From the NCBI GenBank assembly GCA_003416985.1, contig QVIN01000003.1:679880-743879 (forward strand): a DNA stretch of 64,000 nucleotides, written 5' to 3'. Each line of letters opens with the position of its first letter. The stretch's first letter is position 1. Below the pieces are notes generated by a model. That model did no database searches and was not told the DNA's origin. It saw only the letters and a program-made list of their open reading frames with translations. Shown here piece after piece: positions 31,128 to 40,752 of the stretch. The stretch is from Duganella sp. BJB480 (GTDB lineage: Bacteria; Pseudomonadota; Gammaproteobacteria; Burkholderiales; Burkholderiaceae_D). Position numbers and translations under genes: made by a program.

Positions 31128-32147
31128 TCACCGCGCCCCGCGCAGCCGGGCCATGCGCTCGGCGCTCGGCGGGTGGCTGGAGAAATACGCCGGCAAGCCG
31201 CCGCCATCGAGTTTTTCCAGTTTGGCGAATACCGCCGCCAGATGCTCCAGCGGGATGCCGTTGTGGCGCAACATGACGGCCGCGTAGTCGTCGGCCTCCT
31301 GTTCGGCGTCGCGCGAGTATTTCATGTCCAGCGCCAGCGCCGGCAGCGTGCTCAGGACGGCGGAGATGTCGCCGAACACCAGCGAGGTCACCGACGCCAC
31401 GGCGGAACTCTGGATGATGCGGCGCGTCATATGGCGCCGCTGCAAATGGCCCAGCTCATGCGCCAGCACGCCCATGACGGCGTCGTCGTCCTGCAGCAGC
31501 ACGACCATCTGGTCGGTCATCACGATGTCGCCGGACGGCAGCGCGAACGCGTTCGGGCCGACGCGGCTGCTGCGGAACACCAGCTGCCAGTCCCGCGCCG
31601 GACCGGCCTCGGAAGGCGGCGGCGCCAGCGCGGCGAAGCGTCGCCGCAAGGCTTGCTGGCGGGCCGGCGGCAGCGTGGACGGCGCGAACATCCGGTGATC
31701 CAGCGCGGCCAGCACGCCCTGCCCCAACTGGCGCTCGACCGACAGCGGCAGGGCGTCGGCGATCCAGCCGGCGGCGGCCGGCAGCAGATAAAGATAGCCC
31801 AGCGCCAGCAGCGCCACGGTGGCCGCGGCGGCCGCCAGCACGCCGCGCCAGCTGTGCTGCAAGCGCACCACCAGGCTGTCGCGGTGGCCGGTTGCGCGCA
31901 GCAGCAGTTCGAAGCCGGCCCGGTCGTCGATTTCCAGGTAGGCGCCGTCGGCGAAGGTCACCTTGCGCGCCGCGTGGCGGCTGCGTTCGGACACGCGCAG
32001 CTCCGCCAGCGGCGCCGCGCGCCGGGCGTCCCCCTCCAGTTGGGCGATGCCGTTCTCCACCGTCAGCGTCACGCGGTGCAGGCGCGACGTGCGGCCGTCG
32101 AAATAGCGCGCGGCGACCGCGGCGGCGGGGTGCTGCGCGCCGCTCAT
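31128..32147 (-). CDS. M48-family zinc metallopeptidase, membrane-anchored
   Basis: A 339-aa protein. The N-terminal about 90 residues form a beta-rich domain (VTLTVENGIAQLEGDA). A membrane helix at about 105-125 leads to an M48 peptidase domain with the zinc motif LAHELGHLQRRH (near residue 232) and a downstream glutamate ligand in DAEQEADDYA. It resembles a short Oma1/HtpX-type quality-control protease facing the periplasm. Its ATG overlaps the stop of the DUF898 gene (ATGA), a pairing that suggests the two membrane proteins work together. Confidence 0.88.
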   Translation of the reverse strand: MSGAQHPAAAVAARYFDGRTSRLHRVTLTVENGIAQLEGDARRAAPLAELRVSERSRHAARKVTFADGAYLEIDDRAGFELLLRATGHRDSLVVRLQHSWRGVLAAAAATVALLALGYLYLLPAAAGWIADALPLSVERQLGQGVLAALDHRMFAPSTLPPARQQALRRRFAALAPPPSEAGPARDWQLVFRSSRVGPNAFALPSGDIVMTDQMVVLLQDDDAVMGVLAHELGHLQRRHMTRRIIQSSAVASVTSLVFGDISAVLSTLPALALDMKYSRDAEQEADDYAAVMLRHNGIPLEHLAAVFAKLEKLDGGGLPAYFSSHPPSAERMARLRGAR

Positions 32148-33175
32148 AGCGAAAGGTCGAAGTCCATGAACTCGGCCATGCCTTCGCCGGCCGCGCCGAC
32201 TTCGTCCTCCGCCACGGCGGTGATGTCGTCCAGGCTGCCGTCCACCAACAGCGACATCGACTCCAGGCGGTAGCGCATCGCCCGCACGTGCGCGAACGGC
32301 AGGAACAGGCCCAGCGTGCAGATCACGGCCAGGTAATTGGTGATGGTGATGAACACCAGCCGGCTCCAGCGCATGTCGGACTGGAAGCGATGCTGCTCCA
32401 GGCTGGTGTGGTTCCAGATCAGCTTTTGCAGCATGTTCATGAACAGCGGGTAGACCACGAAAAACCAGGCGTAGAACAGCAGCAGGAACAAGCCGCTTTC
32501 GCCGGCCGCCTCGGCGCTGCTGGCCGGTGCCGGCGTGCGCTTCATCATGAACCAGAACAGCGCCACGATGCCGCCGCCGCCGATCAGCAGCAAGCCGCCA
32601 TACAGTTTATAAAAATCGGCGACGCTGGCGTCGAAGGAGAAACGCGCCTTGCCGTAACGGCTCTCATTGTGCTGCCAGGCCTTGGCGCGCTGGTGGATGA
32701 ACGGCGTGGCCAGGCCGAGGGTCACGCCGTTCATCAGCGGGCGCACCAGGTAGTTGGTGTAGGCGTCGCGCACATCGCCGGCGAAGCGGAAGCGGATGCC
32801 GCGGTAGCTGGTGTTATGCAGGCGGAATTGCAGGCTCTTCCACATGAACCACGGCGACGCGGCGCCCATGCCCAGCGCCACCGCCACCGCCGCCAGCGGC
32901 GCCCAGGCGGAGGCCGCCATGTAGACGCCGAAGATCACGGTGGCCACGATGCGGCCCTTGAGGATGGCGACCGGATTGCCGTGGTATTCGAAGCTGCTGC
33001 CGGCCAGCTCGGTGCTGGAATAGAAGTACTGGTTGCGCCGCACTTTGGCCCAGGCCGAATAGATGCCCAGCGTGACGATGGTCAGCAACAGGTTGACTAT
33101 CCAGATGCGGAAATACTCGCCGCCGGTGGCGTGAAAACGCAGGCGTTGCGCCTGTTCCCCTTGCACTTGTTCCAT
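32144..33175 (-). CDS. YjgN-family (DUF898) multi-pass membrane protein
   Basis: A 343-aa protein with about six membrane helices. The family motifs RFHATGGEYFRIWIVNLLLTIVTLGIYSAWAKVR and YRGIRFRFAGD are seen in the first half. The start MEQVQGEQ at 33175 is chosen; a longer start at 33232 would add a hydrophobic leader not typical of the family. DUF898 proteins have no settled function. Coupled to the M48 peptidase downstream. Confidence 0.88.
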   Translation of the reverse strand: MEQVQGEQAQRLRFHATGGEYFRIWIVNLLLTIVTLGIYSAWAKVRRNQYFYSSTELAGSSFEYHGNPVAILKGRIVATVIFGVYMAASAWAPLAAVAVALGMGAASPWFMWKSLQFRLHNTSYRGIRFRFAGDVRDAYTNYLVRPLMNGVTLGLATPFIHQRAKAWQHNESRYGKARFSFDASVADFYKLYGGLLLIGGGGIVALFWFMMKRTPAPASSAEAAGESGLFLLLFYAWFFVVYPLFMNMLQKLIWNHTSLEQHRFQSDMRWSRLVFITITNYLAVICTLGLFLPFAHVRAMRYRLESMSLLVDGSLDDITAVAEDEVGAAGEGMAEFMDFDLSL

Positions 33176-33325
33176 GGATGTTCCCGATATTAACAAAGCA
33201 TCAACGATGCCTACGAAAAATAACATTGTCAATGGGAAACTGTATTTTTAACAATGTCCACGGGGCTGTCGGCGCCCACCGTCCGATGGGGTAAAATGGC
33301 GGCCACTGTTCATTCCGGGTTCATC

Positions 33326-34693
33326 ATGCTAGACAATCTTACCCAACGCCTTGCCAAGGTCGTTAAAACCATGCGCGGCGAGGCCCGCCTGACCGAGGCC
33401 AACACCGCCGAGATGCTGCGCGAAGTGCGCCTGGCGCTGCTGGAGGCCGACGTCGCCCTGCCGGCCGTGCGCGAATTCATCGCCAAGGTCAAGGAAAAGG
33501 CCCTGGGCGAGGAAGTGATCTCCTCGCTCACGCCCGGCCAGGCCCTGGTCGGCGTGGTGCAGCGCGAGCTGGCCGCCATCATGGGCGCCGACCTCGGCCC
33601 CGAGGCCGCGCAACTGAGCTTTGCCCAGCAGCCGCCGGCGATCATCCTGATGGCCGGCCTGCAGGGTGTGGGCAAGACCACCACCGTCGGCAAGCTGGCC
33701 AAGTACCTCAAGGAAGAAAAGAAAAAGAAAGTGCTGACCGTCTCGGCCGACGTCTACCGTCCCGCCGCGATCGCCCAGCTGCAATCGGTGACCGCCCAGG
33801 TCGGCGCCGACTTCTTCCCGTCCACCGCGCAGGACAAGCCGGTCGAGATCGCGCTGGCCGCGCTGGACTGGGCCAAAAAGCACTACCACGACGTGCTGAT
33901 CATCGACACCGCCGGCCGCCTCGGCATCGACGAGCAGATGATGCAGGAGATCGCCGCCGTGCACGCGGCGGTCAAGCCGATCGAGACCCTGTTCGTGGTC
34001 GACGCCATGCTGGGCCAGGACGCCATCAACACCGCCAAGGCCTTCAACGACGCGCTGCCGCTGACCGGCATCGTGCTCACCAAGCTCGACGGCGATTCGC
34101 GCGGCGGCGCCGCGCTGTCGGTGCGCCACATCACCGGCAAGCCGATCAAGTTTGCCGGCGTGTCGGAAAAACTCGACGGGCTGGAGGCGTTCGACCCGAC
34201 CCGCATGGCCAACCGCGTGCTGGGCATGGGCGACATCATGGCGCTGGTGGAAGAGGCGCGCAAGGGCGTCGACACCAAGGCCGCGGCCGAGCTGGCGGCC
34301 AAGGTCAAGTCGGGCGGCAAGTTCGACATGAACGACTTCAAGGCGCAGCTGGGCCAGATGAAGAAGATGGGCGGCATGGCCAGCCTGGTGGACAAGCTGC
34401 CGGCGCAGTTCCAGCAGGCCGCCGGCGGCGCCAACATGGACCAGGCCGACAAGCAGGTGCGGCGCATGGTCGGCATCATCGACTCGATGACGCCGCAGGA
34501 GCGCGCCAAGCCCGAGCTGATCAAGGCCACCCGCAAGCGCCGCATCGCGGCCGGCGCCGGCGTGCAGGTGCAGGAGGTCAACCGCATGTTGACCCAGTTC
34601 GAGCAGATGCAGACCATGATGAAAAAGCTCTCGGGCGGCGGCATGATGAAGATGATGCGCTCGATGAAGGGCATGATGCCGGGCATGCGCTAA
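33326..34693 (+). CDS. ffh: Signal recognition particle protein Ffh
   Basis: The SRP54 GTPase that binds 4.5S RNA and signal sequences and delivers ribosomes to FtsY. The 455-aa product starts MLDNLTQRLAKVVKTMRG (N domain). The G domain carries GLQGVGKTTTVGKLA, the DTAGRLG switch and the TKLDGDSRGG element. The C-terminal M domain is methionine-rich (QMQTMMKKLSGGGMMKMMRSMKGMMPGM). An upstream in-frame extension to 33254 is rejected. No 4.5S RNA gene was recognised nearby. Confidence 0.97.
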   Translation: MLDNLTQRLAKVVKTMRGEARLTEANTAEMLREVRLALLEADVALPAVREFIAKVKEKALGEEVISSLTPGQALVGVVQRELAAIMGADLGPEAAQLSFAQQPPAIILMAGLQGVGKTTTVGKLAKYLKEEKKKKVLTVSADVYRPAAIAQLQSVTAQVGADFFPSTAQDKPVEIALAALDWAKKHYHDVLIIDTAGRLGIDEQMMQEIAAVHAAVKPIETLFVVDAMLGQDAINTAKAFNDALPLTGIVLTKLDGDSRGGAALSVRHITGKPIKFAGVSEKLDGLEAFDPTRMANRVLGMGDIMALVEEARKGVDTKAAAELAAKVKSGGKFDMNDFKAQLGQMKKMGGMASLVDKLPAQFQQAAGGANMDQADKQVRRMVGIIDSMTPQERAKPELIKATRKRRIAAGAGVQVQEVNRMLTQFEQMQTMMKKLSGGGMMKMMRSMKGMMPGMR

Positions 34694-34800
34694 GTCGGGT
34701 CGCGGCCCCGCCGGCACAGGGAAAAGCGCGCCGCCACGGTGCGCCGCCCCGCGAAAGCCCGTGTTTACGTGGTGTTTCCGGGAAAAAACGCGAAAAACAC

Positions 34801-34829
34801 TTGCATACTCGGTAAATCACCACCAATAT
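34801..34829 (+). promoter_or_regulatory. Candidate sigma-70 promoter of the SWIB gene
   Basis: TTGCAT at 34801 and CAATAT at 34824 are separated by 17 bp, about 55 bp before the SWIB ATG. Only a partial match to consensus, so tentative. Confidence 0.35.
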
Positions 34830-34884
34830 TAGCCGGTGCGATCAATTGCGCAATTTTCCATGTGTTCGTTAAGGAGGCTCGAAG

Positions 34885-35274
34885 ATGGCAACAGCCAAAA
34901 AAACCCCAGCAGCAGCACCAGCCAAGAAAGCCGCCGCGAAACCGGCAGCCGCTAAAAAGGCAGCACCCGCAAAAGCAGCAGCCAAGCCAGCAGTGAAAAA
35001 AGCAGCCGCTCCGGCCGCACCGCGCAAACCGAACGCCGCCTTCATGAAAGCGATGACGCCATCGGCCACCCTGGCCGCCGTGGTTGGCGCCGCCCCGCTG
35101 CCTCGCACCGAAGTCACGAAAAAAGTCTGGGATTACATCAAAAAGCTCGACCTGCAGGATCCGGCCAACCGCCGCATGATCAATGCCGACGACAAGCTGA
35201 AAGCTGTATTCGGCGGCAAAGCCCAAGTGTCCATGTTCGAAATGACCAAGCTCATTTCCGACCACCTGAAATAA
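34885..35274 (+). CDS. SWIB/MDM2-domain protein with H1-like tail
   Basis: A 129-aa protein. Residues 1-50 are Ala/Lys/Pro repeats like the histone-H1-like protein at 15.2-16.2 kb. Residues 55-129 form a SWIB domain (LPRTEVTKKVWDYIKKLDLQDPANRRMINADDKLKAVFGG). SWIB domains occur in eukaryotic chromatin remodellers and in chlamydial proteins, where one is fused to topoisomerase I. A nucleoid role is likely but unproven. AAGGAGG lies before the ATG and a terminator follows. Confidence 0.92.
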   Translation: MATAKKTPAAAPAKKAAAKPAAAKKAAPAKAAAKPAVKKAAAPAAPRKPNAAFMKAMTPSATLAAVVGAAPLPRTEVTKKVWDYIKKLDLQDPANRRMINADDKLKAVFGGKAQVSMFEMTKLISDHLK

Positions 35275-35302
35275 GCGCAGCGGCCAGTACAGCCGCGCCG
35301 GG

Positions 35303-35337
35303 ATGCCGTCCTCGCTCACGCGACGACGGCATTTTTT
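35303..35337 (+). terminator. Rho-independent terminator of the SWIB gene
   Basis: ATGCCGTC at 35303-35310 pairs with GACGGCAT at 35325-35332 and is followed by a T-run. Confidence 0.85.
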
Positions 35338-35350
35338 ACGCCCGCAACAA

Positions 35351-35436
35351 TGGGGTCAAGTCTGACATTCGGACACGGCCTCTGCCGTAGCGGCCGCTAC
35401 GGCAGAGGCCGTGTCCGAATGTCAGACTTGACCCCA
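35351..35436. repeat. Perfect 86-bp palindromic repeat, copy 1
   Basis: Two 43-bp arms meet with no loop and no mismatch. They begin TGGGGTCAAGTCTGACATTC and centre on AGCGGCCGCT. The element ends 2 bp from the transglycosylase stop codon and fills the convergent gap after the SWIB terminator. A second, slightly decayed copy lies at 39758-39845. It resembles mobile REP/BIME-like elements. Confidence 0.95.
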
Positions 35437-35438
35437 CT

Positions 35439-36044
35439 TTATTTCCAGTTGTTCCAGGCCGAGAGCACGGCGTTCGGGTATTCGGGACGGCCGCGGCTGC
35501 CGTTGTAGCGGCCCAGCGCCAGGTACAGGTTGCCCGCCTCCATGTCGATGTACATGCGCAGGATGGCGCAGCCGTAGCGCAGGTTGGTCTGCATGTTGAA
35601 CAGGGCGCTGCGGTTGCGGTCGCCGATCACATTGGTCCAGAACGGCATCACCTGCATGTAGCCGCGCGCGCCCACCATCGACACCGCGTACTTGCGGTAG
35701 GCCGATTCCACCTGGATCAGCCCCAGCACCATGCCCGGCTCCAGCCCGGCCCGCCGCGCCTCGTACCACACGGTGGCCAGGAACTCGTTGCGGGTCTGGG
35801 CGTCGGGCAGCTTGCGCTGCAGCCGCGCCGACGCCTGCGCCAGCCAGCCCTGGTAGCGCTGGCGCTCGGTCTCGCTGCGGAAGGTCGGCTGCGGCGGGGT
35901 CGCGTCCTTGATGGCGTTGGCCAGCGCCAGCCGCACCGAATCGGCCAGCGCTTCCTCCTTCTGGTTGCCGCCCCAGGCCGCACCGGCCGCGCCGGCCAGC
36001 GCCAGCGCCACCGCACATCCGGCCAGCGTGCGCTTCACGATCAC
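35439..36044 (-). CDS. Lytic transglycosylase (SLT family)
   Basis: A 201-aa periplasmic peptidoglycan lyase. It has a signal peptide ([23 protein letters not shown]). The SLT fold is seen as [29 protein letters not shown], with the catalytic glutamate in QVESAY, and ends near [14 protein letters not shown]. The GTG start at 36044 overlaps the proS stop as GTGA. The enzyme would cleave glycan strands to give anhydro-muropeptides, the substrate class handled later by AmpD and Mpl. Confidence 0.9.
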   Translation of the reverse strand: MIVKRTLAGCAVALALAGAAGAAWGGNQKEEALADSVRLALANAIKDATPPQPTFRSETERQRYQGWLAQASARLQRKLPDAQTRNEFLATVWYEARRAGLEPGMVLGLIQVESAYRKYAVSMVGARGYMQVMPFWTNVIGDRNRSALFNMQTNLRYGCAILRMYIDMEAGNLYLALGRYNGSRGRPEYPNAVLSAWNNWK

Positions 36045-37777
36045 GCCGCCATTTTGCCTTTGATGAAGCTGACGATGTCGGCCACCGGCACGGCGGTCGC
36101 TTCGGTGTCGCGGCGGCCCTGGTATTCCAGGTTGCCTTCCTTCAGGCCGCGGTCGCCGATCACCACGCGGTGCGGCACGCCGATCAGCTCCCAGTCGGCG
36201 AACATGCCGCCCGGACGCAGGCCGCGGTCGTCGAGGATGACGTCGATGCCGGCCGCCTGCGCGTCGGCGTACAGCTGCTCGGTCGCCTCCTTGACCGCCT
36301 CGCTGCGGTCCATGCCCATCGGGCACAGCACCAGCTCGAACGGCGCCAGCGACGCCGGCCAGATGATGCCCTTGTCGTCGAAGTTCTGCTCGATCGCCGC
36401 GCCCAGGATGCGGGTCACGCCGATGCCGTAGCAGCCCATCTGCAGCGGCGCCGGCTTGCCGTTCTCGTCGAGGAAGGTGGCCTTCATCGATTCCGAGTAC
36501 GCGGTGCCGAGCTGGAACACGTGGCCCACCTCGATGCCGCGCTCGATCGCCAGCACGCCCTTGCCGTCCGGCGAGGCGTCGCCCGCCACCACGTTGCGCA
36601 GGTCGGCCACCAGGGCCGGCTCGGCCATGTCGCGGCCCCAGTTGGCGCCGGTGTAGTGGTAGCCGGCGTCGTTGGCGCCGCACACGAAGTCCGCCATGTT
36701 GGCGACCGTGCGGTCGGCCACCACGGTGACCGGAGCCTTGGTGCCGATCGGCCCCAGGTAGCCGGGCACGCAGCCGTACACTTCCAGAATCTCGGCCTCG
36801 GTCGAGAAGCGGTGCGCCGCCAGGCCCGGCACCTTGCCGACCTTGACTTCGTTGAGCTCATGGTCGCCGCGCAGCAGCAACATGAAATACTGTTTAGCCA
36901 GTTTGCCGTCGGTCTCGGTCTCCACCGTCAGCGCGATGGTCTTGACGGTCCGCGCCAGGTCCAGCTTGAGCAGCTCGGCCACGGCCTCGCACTTGGTGGC
37001 GTCCGGCGTGGATGTCTTGGTCAGCGCCTGCGCGGCGGCCGGACGGGTCGCGGCCAGCGGCAGCGCCTCGGCCGCCTCCATGTTGGCCGCGTAGTCCGAG
37101 CTTTCGCAGTAGACGATGGCGTCCTCGCCGGTGCTGGCGATGACGTGGAATTCATGCGAACCGGTGCCGCCGATGGCGCCGTTGTCGGCCGCCACCGCGC
37201 GGAACTTCAGGCCGAAGCGCGTGAAGATCGCCACATAGGCGTCGAACATGACCTTGTACGAGGCCTGCATGCCGGCCAGGTCGCGGTCGAACGAGTAGGC
37301 GTCCTTCATGGTGAACTCGCGGCCGCGCATCAGGCCGAAACGGGGACGGCGCTCGTCGCGGAACTTGGTCTGAATGTGGTAAAAATTCAACGGAAGCTGC
37401 CGGTAGGATTTAATTTCCGACCGCACCACATCGGTGATGACTTCCTCGGACGTCGGCTGGATCGCGAAATCGCGGCCGTGGCGGTCCTTCACGCGCATCA
37501 GCTCGGGACCCATCTTGTCCCAGCGTCCGGTCTCCTGCCACAGCTCGGCCGGCTGCACCAAAGGCATCAGCAGCTCAATGGCGGCGGCCTTGTTCATCTC
37601 CTCGCGGATGATGGCCTCGACCTTGCGGATGATCCGCAGGCCCATCGGCATGTAGGTGTAGATGCCCGAACCGAGGCGTTTGATCATCCCGGCGCGCATC
37701 ATTAACTGGTGGCTGACGATCTCGGCGTCGGACGGAGCTTCTTTAAGCGTGGAAATAAAAAATCGTGAGGCGCGCAT
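36041..37777 (-). CDS. proS: Prolyl-tRNA synthetase
   Basis: A 578-aa class II synthetase charging tRNA-Pro. The N-terminus [30 protein letters not shown] is characteristic. Motif 2 ([25 protein letters not shown]) and the motif 3 arginine region ([23 protein letters not shown]) flank a YbaK-like editing insertion at about residues 225-385. The C-terminal anticodon-binding domain follows. Divergent from rppH across about 200 bp. Confidence 0.97.
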   Translation of the reverse strand: MRASRFFISTLKEAPSDAEIVSHQLMMRAGMIKRLGSGIYTYMPMGLRIIRKVEAIIREEMNKAAAIELLMPLVQPAELWQETGRWDKMGPELMRVKDRHGRDFAIQPTSEEVITDVVRSEIKSYRQLPLNFYHIQTKFRDERRPRFGLMRGREFTMKDAYSFDRDLAGMQASYKVMFDAYVAIFTRFGLKFRAVAADNGAIGGTGSHEFHVIASTGEDAIVYCESSDYAANMEAAEALPLAATRPAAAQALTKTSTPDATKCEAVAELLKLDLARTVKTIALTVETETDGKLAKQYFMLLLRGDHELNEVKVGKVPGLAAHRFSTEAEILEVYGCVPGYLGPIGTKAPVTVVADRTVANMADFVCGANDAGYHYTGANWGRDMAEPALVADLRNVVAGDASPDGKGVLAIERGIEVGHVFQLGTAYSESMKATFLDENGKPAPLQMGCYGIGVTRILGAAIEQNFDDKGIIWPASLAPFELVLCPMGMDRSEAVKEATEQLYADAQAAGIDVILDDRGLRPGGMFADWELIGVPHRVVIGDRGLKEGNLEYQGRRDTEATAVPVADIVSFIKGKMAA

Positions 37778-37979
37778 ACGGTGAATTCTTTTTAAAAAGA
37801 GAGAGTTATAATCAACCTAATTTTAAAGGATTAGCTGGCTGATGCGTCCATACTTTATACAAATGCGTTCAATTGATGCCTCTCCGGCCGTTTTCGTACC
37901 CCGAAAACCCAGCCGTAGCGCGGTTTTGTGGGCAAAAATATAAGCAGGGAGCTCGGTCGCAGAAAGTTTGAGGTGCAAT

Positions 37980-38618
37980 ATGCTCGATCGTGAAGGGTTT
38001 CGGCCCAACGTCGGCATCATCCTGCTGAACGCCCAGAACGAGGTGTGGTGGGGCAAGCGGGTGCGCGAGCACTCATGGCAATTTCCGCAAGGCGGCATCA
38101 AATATGGGGAAACGCCGGAACAGGCGATGTACCGGGAGCTGGAAGAGGAAATCGGATTACGGGCGGAGCATGTCAAGATCGTCGGCCGCACGCGCGACTG
38201 GTTGCGCTACGAGGTGCCCGACCACTTCATCAAGCGGGAGATCCGCGGCCACTACCGCGGCCAGAAGCAGATTTGGTTCCTGTTGCGCATGTGCGCGCGC
38301 GACAACGACGTCAACCTGCGCCTGACCGACCATCCCGAGTTCGACGCCTGGCGCTGGCACGACTACTGGGTGCCGCTGGACGTGGTGATCGAATTCAAGC
38401 GCGAGGTCTACCAGCGCGCGCTGCAGGAGCTGTCGCGCTTCCTGACCTGGCCGGCCAACGGCCACGAGCGGCGCCACCACGGCTCGCGCTACCTGCGCCA
38501 GCCGCATCCGCCCCGCCCTGCGGCCGAGGCGCCGGCCGCGCCCTGCGATACGGCGGCGCCGGCCGCAGCGTGCGACACCGCGGCGCCGCCCGCCGAGCCG
38601 CAAAAGAAGATCGGGTAA
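37980..38618 (+). CDS. rppH: RNA pyrophosphohydrolase RppH (Nudix)
   Basis: A 212-aa Nudix hydrolase that removes pyrophosphate from triphosphorylated 5' ends of mRNA and triggers decay. It starts [17 protein letters not shown] after GAGGTG. The Nudix box [23 protein letters not shown] is intact. Beyond the about 165-residue core there is an extra Ala/Pro-rich C-terminal tail with a repeated CDTAAPA unit, not seen in E. coli RppH. Followed by a strong terminator. Confidence 0.94.
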   Translation: MLDREGFRPNVGIILLNAQNEVWWGKRVREHSWQFPQGGIKYGETPEQAMYRELEEEIGLRAEHVKIVGRTRDWLRYEVPDHFIKREIRGHYRGQKQIWFLLRMCARDNDVNLRLTDHPEFDAWRWHDYWVPLDVVIEFKREVYQRALQELSRFLTWPANGHERRHHGSRYLRQPHPPRPAAEAPAAPCDTAAPAAACDTAAPPAEPQKKIG

Positions 38619-38623
38619 AGCAC

Positions 38624-38652
38624 AACGGGACAGTCTGACTGTCCCGTTTTTT
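38624..38652 (+). terminator. Rho-independent terminator of rppH
   Basis: AACGGGACAGT, CTG loop, ACTGTCCCGTT, then a T-run. The convergent nitroreductase gene ends 20 bp further on. Confidence 0.92.
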
Positions 38653-38672
38653 CATGGGCGCGGCGCGCCGCC

Positions 38673-39254
38673 TCACTCGATGCGGCAAGCCTCGGCGAAC
38701 GCCAGGCGCGGCGCGCGCGGACGCAGCTTGGCGACGTCGCCGTAGCCGAGGTTGCACAGGAAGTTGGACTTGACCGGGGTACCGGCAAAGAAGGCGGCGT
38801 CCACCTTGGCGTTGTCGAAGCCGGACATCGGTCCGCAGTCGAGGCCGATCGCGCGCGCCGCCAGGATCAGGTAGCCGCCCTGCAACGACGAGTTGCGAAA
38901 GGCGGTGGACTGGATCGCCGCGTCGTTGCCGGCGAACCAGGAGCGGGCGTCGACCGCCGGCGACAACTGCGGCAGCTTCTCGTAGAACTCCATGTCCATG
39001 CCGACGATGACGGTGACCGGCGCGGCCATGGTCTTGTCGGCGTTGCCGGCCGACAGCGCCGGCAGCAGCCGCGCCTTGGCCTCGGGCGAGCGCACGAACA
39101 CCAGCCGCGCCGGCGAACCGTTGGCCGAGGTTGGCGCCCATTTCATCAGGTCGTACAGCTGCTCCAGCTGGGCGTCGCCGACGGCGCGGTCCTGCCAGCC
39201 GTTGTGGGTGCGGGCGTTATAAAACAGGGTGTCGAGGGCGGTCTGGTCGAGCAT
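38673..39254 (-). CDS. RutE/HadB-like nitroreductase, putative malonic semialdehyde reductase
   Basis: A 193-aa FMN-dependent nitroreductase-fold enzyme. The N-terminal [23 protein letters not shown] and the segment [24 protein letters not shown] match the RutE-type reductases. These reduce malonic semialdehyde to 3-hydroxypropionate in pyrimidine breakdown. No other rut genes are adjacent, so the physiological substrate is uncertain. The ATG at 39254 is preferred over the 15-bp-longer upstream start. Confidence 0.88.
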   Translation of the reverse strand: MLDQTALDTLFYNARTHNGWQDRAVGDAQLEQLYDLMKWAPTSANGSPARLVFVRSPEAKARLLPALSAGNADKTMAAPVTVIVGMDMEFYEKLPQLSPAVDARSWFAGNDAAIQSTAFRNSSLQGGYLILAARAIGLDCGPMSGFDNAKVDAAFFAGTPVKSNFLCNLGYGDVAKLRPRAPRLAFAEACRIE

Positions 39255-39326
39255 GGGGCGGTCCTTCAAGGTTAAGAAATTGCCGTGGTGGCGGTACGCA
39301 TTGTATCGAGCGGGTACAATGTCGCC

Positions 39327-39752
39327 ATGTTTAATCCATCTTCCGACGACGTGCGCCGCTTCTTCTGCGAGGTGTACCGCAAGCAGCGCGCCAACGAGAT
39401 CCTGACGCCGCTAGAAACCATGGCCGGCGACTGGGTGCGCCACCATCCCGAATACCACGACCTGCTGGCCGACGTCGAGCACGCGCTCACGCGCGACTAC
39501 TCGGTGGGCGGCGCGCAGGCCAATCCGTTTTTGCATTTGGCTATGCACCTGTCGATCGACGAGCAGATCTCGATCGACCAGCCGCGCGGCATCCGCGACG
39601 CCGCCACCTCGCTCACGCTCAAGCTCGACGACGCGCACGCGGCGCAACATGAAATCATGGAATGCCTGGGCGAGATGATCTGGACCGCCCAGCGCAACGG
39701 CACGCCGCCGGACGGCGACGCCTACATCGAAGCGATCAAGCGCCGCCTGTAA
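39327..39752 (+). CDS. DUF1841 family protein
   Basis: A 141-aa soluble protein starting [20 protein letters not shown]. Conserved features of this proteobacterial family are [18 protein letters not shown] and the C-terminal [18 protein letters not shown], with several histidines and acids. Its function has not been defined. Divergent from the nitroreductase; a palindromic repeat begins 6 bp after its stop codon. Confidence 0.9.
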   Translation: MFNPSSDDVRRFFCEVYRKQRANEILTPLETMAGDWVRHHPEYHDLLADVEHALTRDYSVGGAQANPFLHLAMHLSIDEQISIDQPRGIRDAATSLTLKLDDAHAAQHEIMECLGEMIWTAQRNGTPPDGDAYIEAIKRRL

Positions 39753-39757
39753 AAAGC

Positions 39758-39845
39758 TGGGGTCAAGTCTGTCATTCGGACACGAGCTCTGCGGTAAGCG
39801 CGCGCTTACGGCAGAGCCCGTGTCCGAATGTCAGACTTGACCCCA
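39758..39845. repeat. 88-bp palindromic repeat, copy 2
   Basis: The same element as at 35351-35436, with three mismatches between its 43-bp arms and a 2-bp centre. It fills the gap between the convergent DUF1841 and cytochrome c genes, 5 bp and 6 bp from the two stop codons. Placement suggests it also works as a transcription barrier. Confidence 0.93.
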
Positions 39846-39851
39846 ATGGTT

Positions 39852-40190
39852 TTAGCGGTGGACGGCCAGCGTGCCCGGCAGGCTGTGCAGGTAGGCCGCC
39901 AGGTCCTTGATGTCCTGGTTGCTCAGCGGCTTGACCTGGCCGGTCATGATCGCGTTGTTGCGGCCGTTGGCGCCGTCGCCGCGCTTGTAGGCGGTCAGGG
40001 CGTGCTCCAGATAATCCTTGTGCTGCCCCGCCAGCTTCGGATAGGCCGGATCGATCGGGCTGTTGAAGTCCTTGCCGTGGCAGGCGAAGCAGCTGTACTT
40101 GTCGGCCAGCGCCTTGCCGGCGTCGATGTTGCCGCCGGCGATGGCGGAGAAGGAGGCGCAGCACAGCACGGCGGTGATCAGTTTTTTCAT
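39852..40190 (-). CDS. Small periplasmic monohaem cytochrome c
   Basis: A 112-aa class I cytochrome c. A signal peptide (to about residue 18) precedes the haem motif CFACH (about residues 34-38) in YSCFACHGKDF. A likely distal methionine lies in NNAIMTGQVKPLS, before the final helix QDIKDLAAYLHSL. It lies 11 bp downstream of a second small cytochrome gene on the same strand. The pair resembles halves of a dihaem cytochrome c4. It probably carries electrons to a terminal oxidase. Confidence 0.92.
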   Translation of the reverse strand: MKKLITAVLCCASFSAIAGGNIDAGKALADKYSCFACHGKDFNSPIDPAYPKLAGQHKDYLEHALTAYKRGDGANGRNNAIMTGQVKPLSNQDIKDLAAYLHSLPGTLAVHR

Positions 40191-40201
40191 GGGCTCGCTC
40201 C

Positions 40202-40543
40202 TCATTTCGCGGCGGTGGCGGTGGCGGTCTGCTGCGAATAAAACGCGGCGACGTCGGCGATGTCCTGGTCCGACAGGCTGGTGGCGATCCCCTTCATCGA
40301 CGGATGCTTGCGGTCGCCCTTCTGGTACGCCTTGAGCGCGCTCTCGATATACTTGGCCGACTGGCCGCCGATCATCGGCACCTGGAACACTTCGGGGAAG
40401 GTGGCCTTGTAGCCGGGGATCCCGTGACACCCAATACACATTTCAATCTTCGCTTTGGCGTTCTGGGCGTTGCCCACGAGGTCCGCCGCCGTGGCGATTT
40501 GAGCTAGGCCTGCGAGCACGAGAAGTGCGGTGATTTTTTTCAT
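40202..40543 (-). CDS. Small periplasmic monohaem cytochrome c (second of pair)
   Basis: A 113-aa class I cytochrome c with a signal peptide ending at ATAADL, haem motif CIGCH at about residues 36-40, a Met ligand candidate in HPSMKGIATSLS, and a C-terminal helix DQDIADVAAFYSQQ. The IPGYKATFPEVFQVPMIGGQ segment is typical of c4/c5-type proteins. First gene of a two-cytochrome operon; divergent from moxR across about 210 bp. Confidence 0.92.
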   Translation of the reverse strand: MKKITALLVLAGLAQIATAADLVGNAQNAKAKIEMCIGCHGIPGYKATFPEVFQVPMIGGQSAKYIESALKAYQKGDRKHPSMKGIATSLSDQDIADVAAFYSQQTATATAAK

Positions 40544-40752
40544 GGTATTTGCAAGGTAAGTAATCGGATACTACCGCGGATGCAAAACTTGACTTTTGCA
40601 CTATTAATCTTCGATTCTAACTCAAGACTTTCTGCCGCGCCACAGAGAATCATTGCCGCCACAACACACCGTCCGGCCCGGCCCACCCGAGCACCTCCTC
40701 TAGCGAACTCCCCTATACTGTCGCCACTCCCTTCTTTTTGAGACCGACACGC

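Noticed and set aside
37823-38191. A 122-codon minus-strand frame across the proS-rppH intergenic region
   Set aside because: It overlaps the conserved start of rppH on the other strand and has no similarity or start signal.
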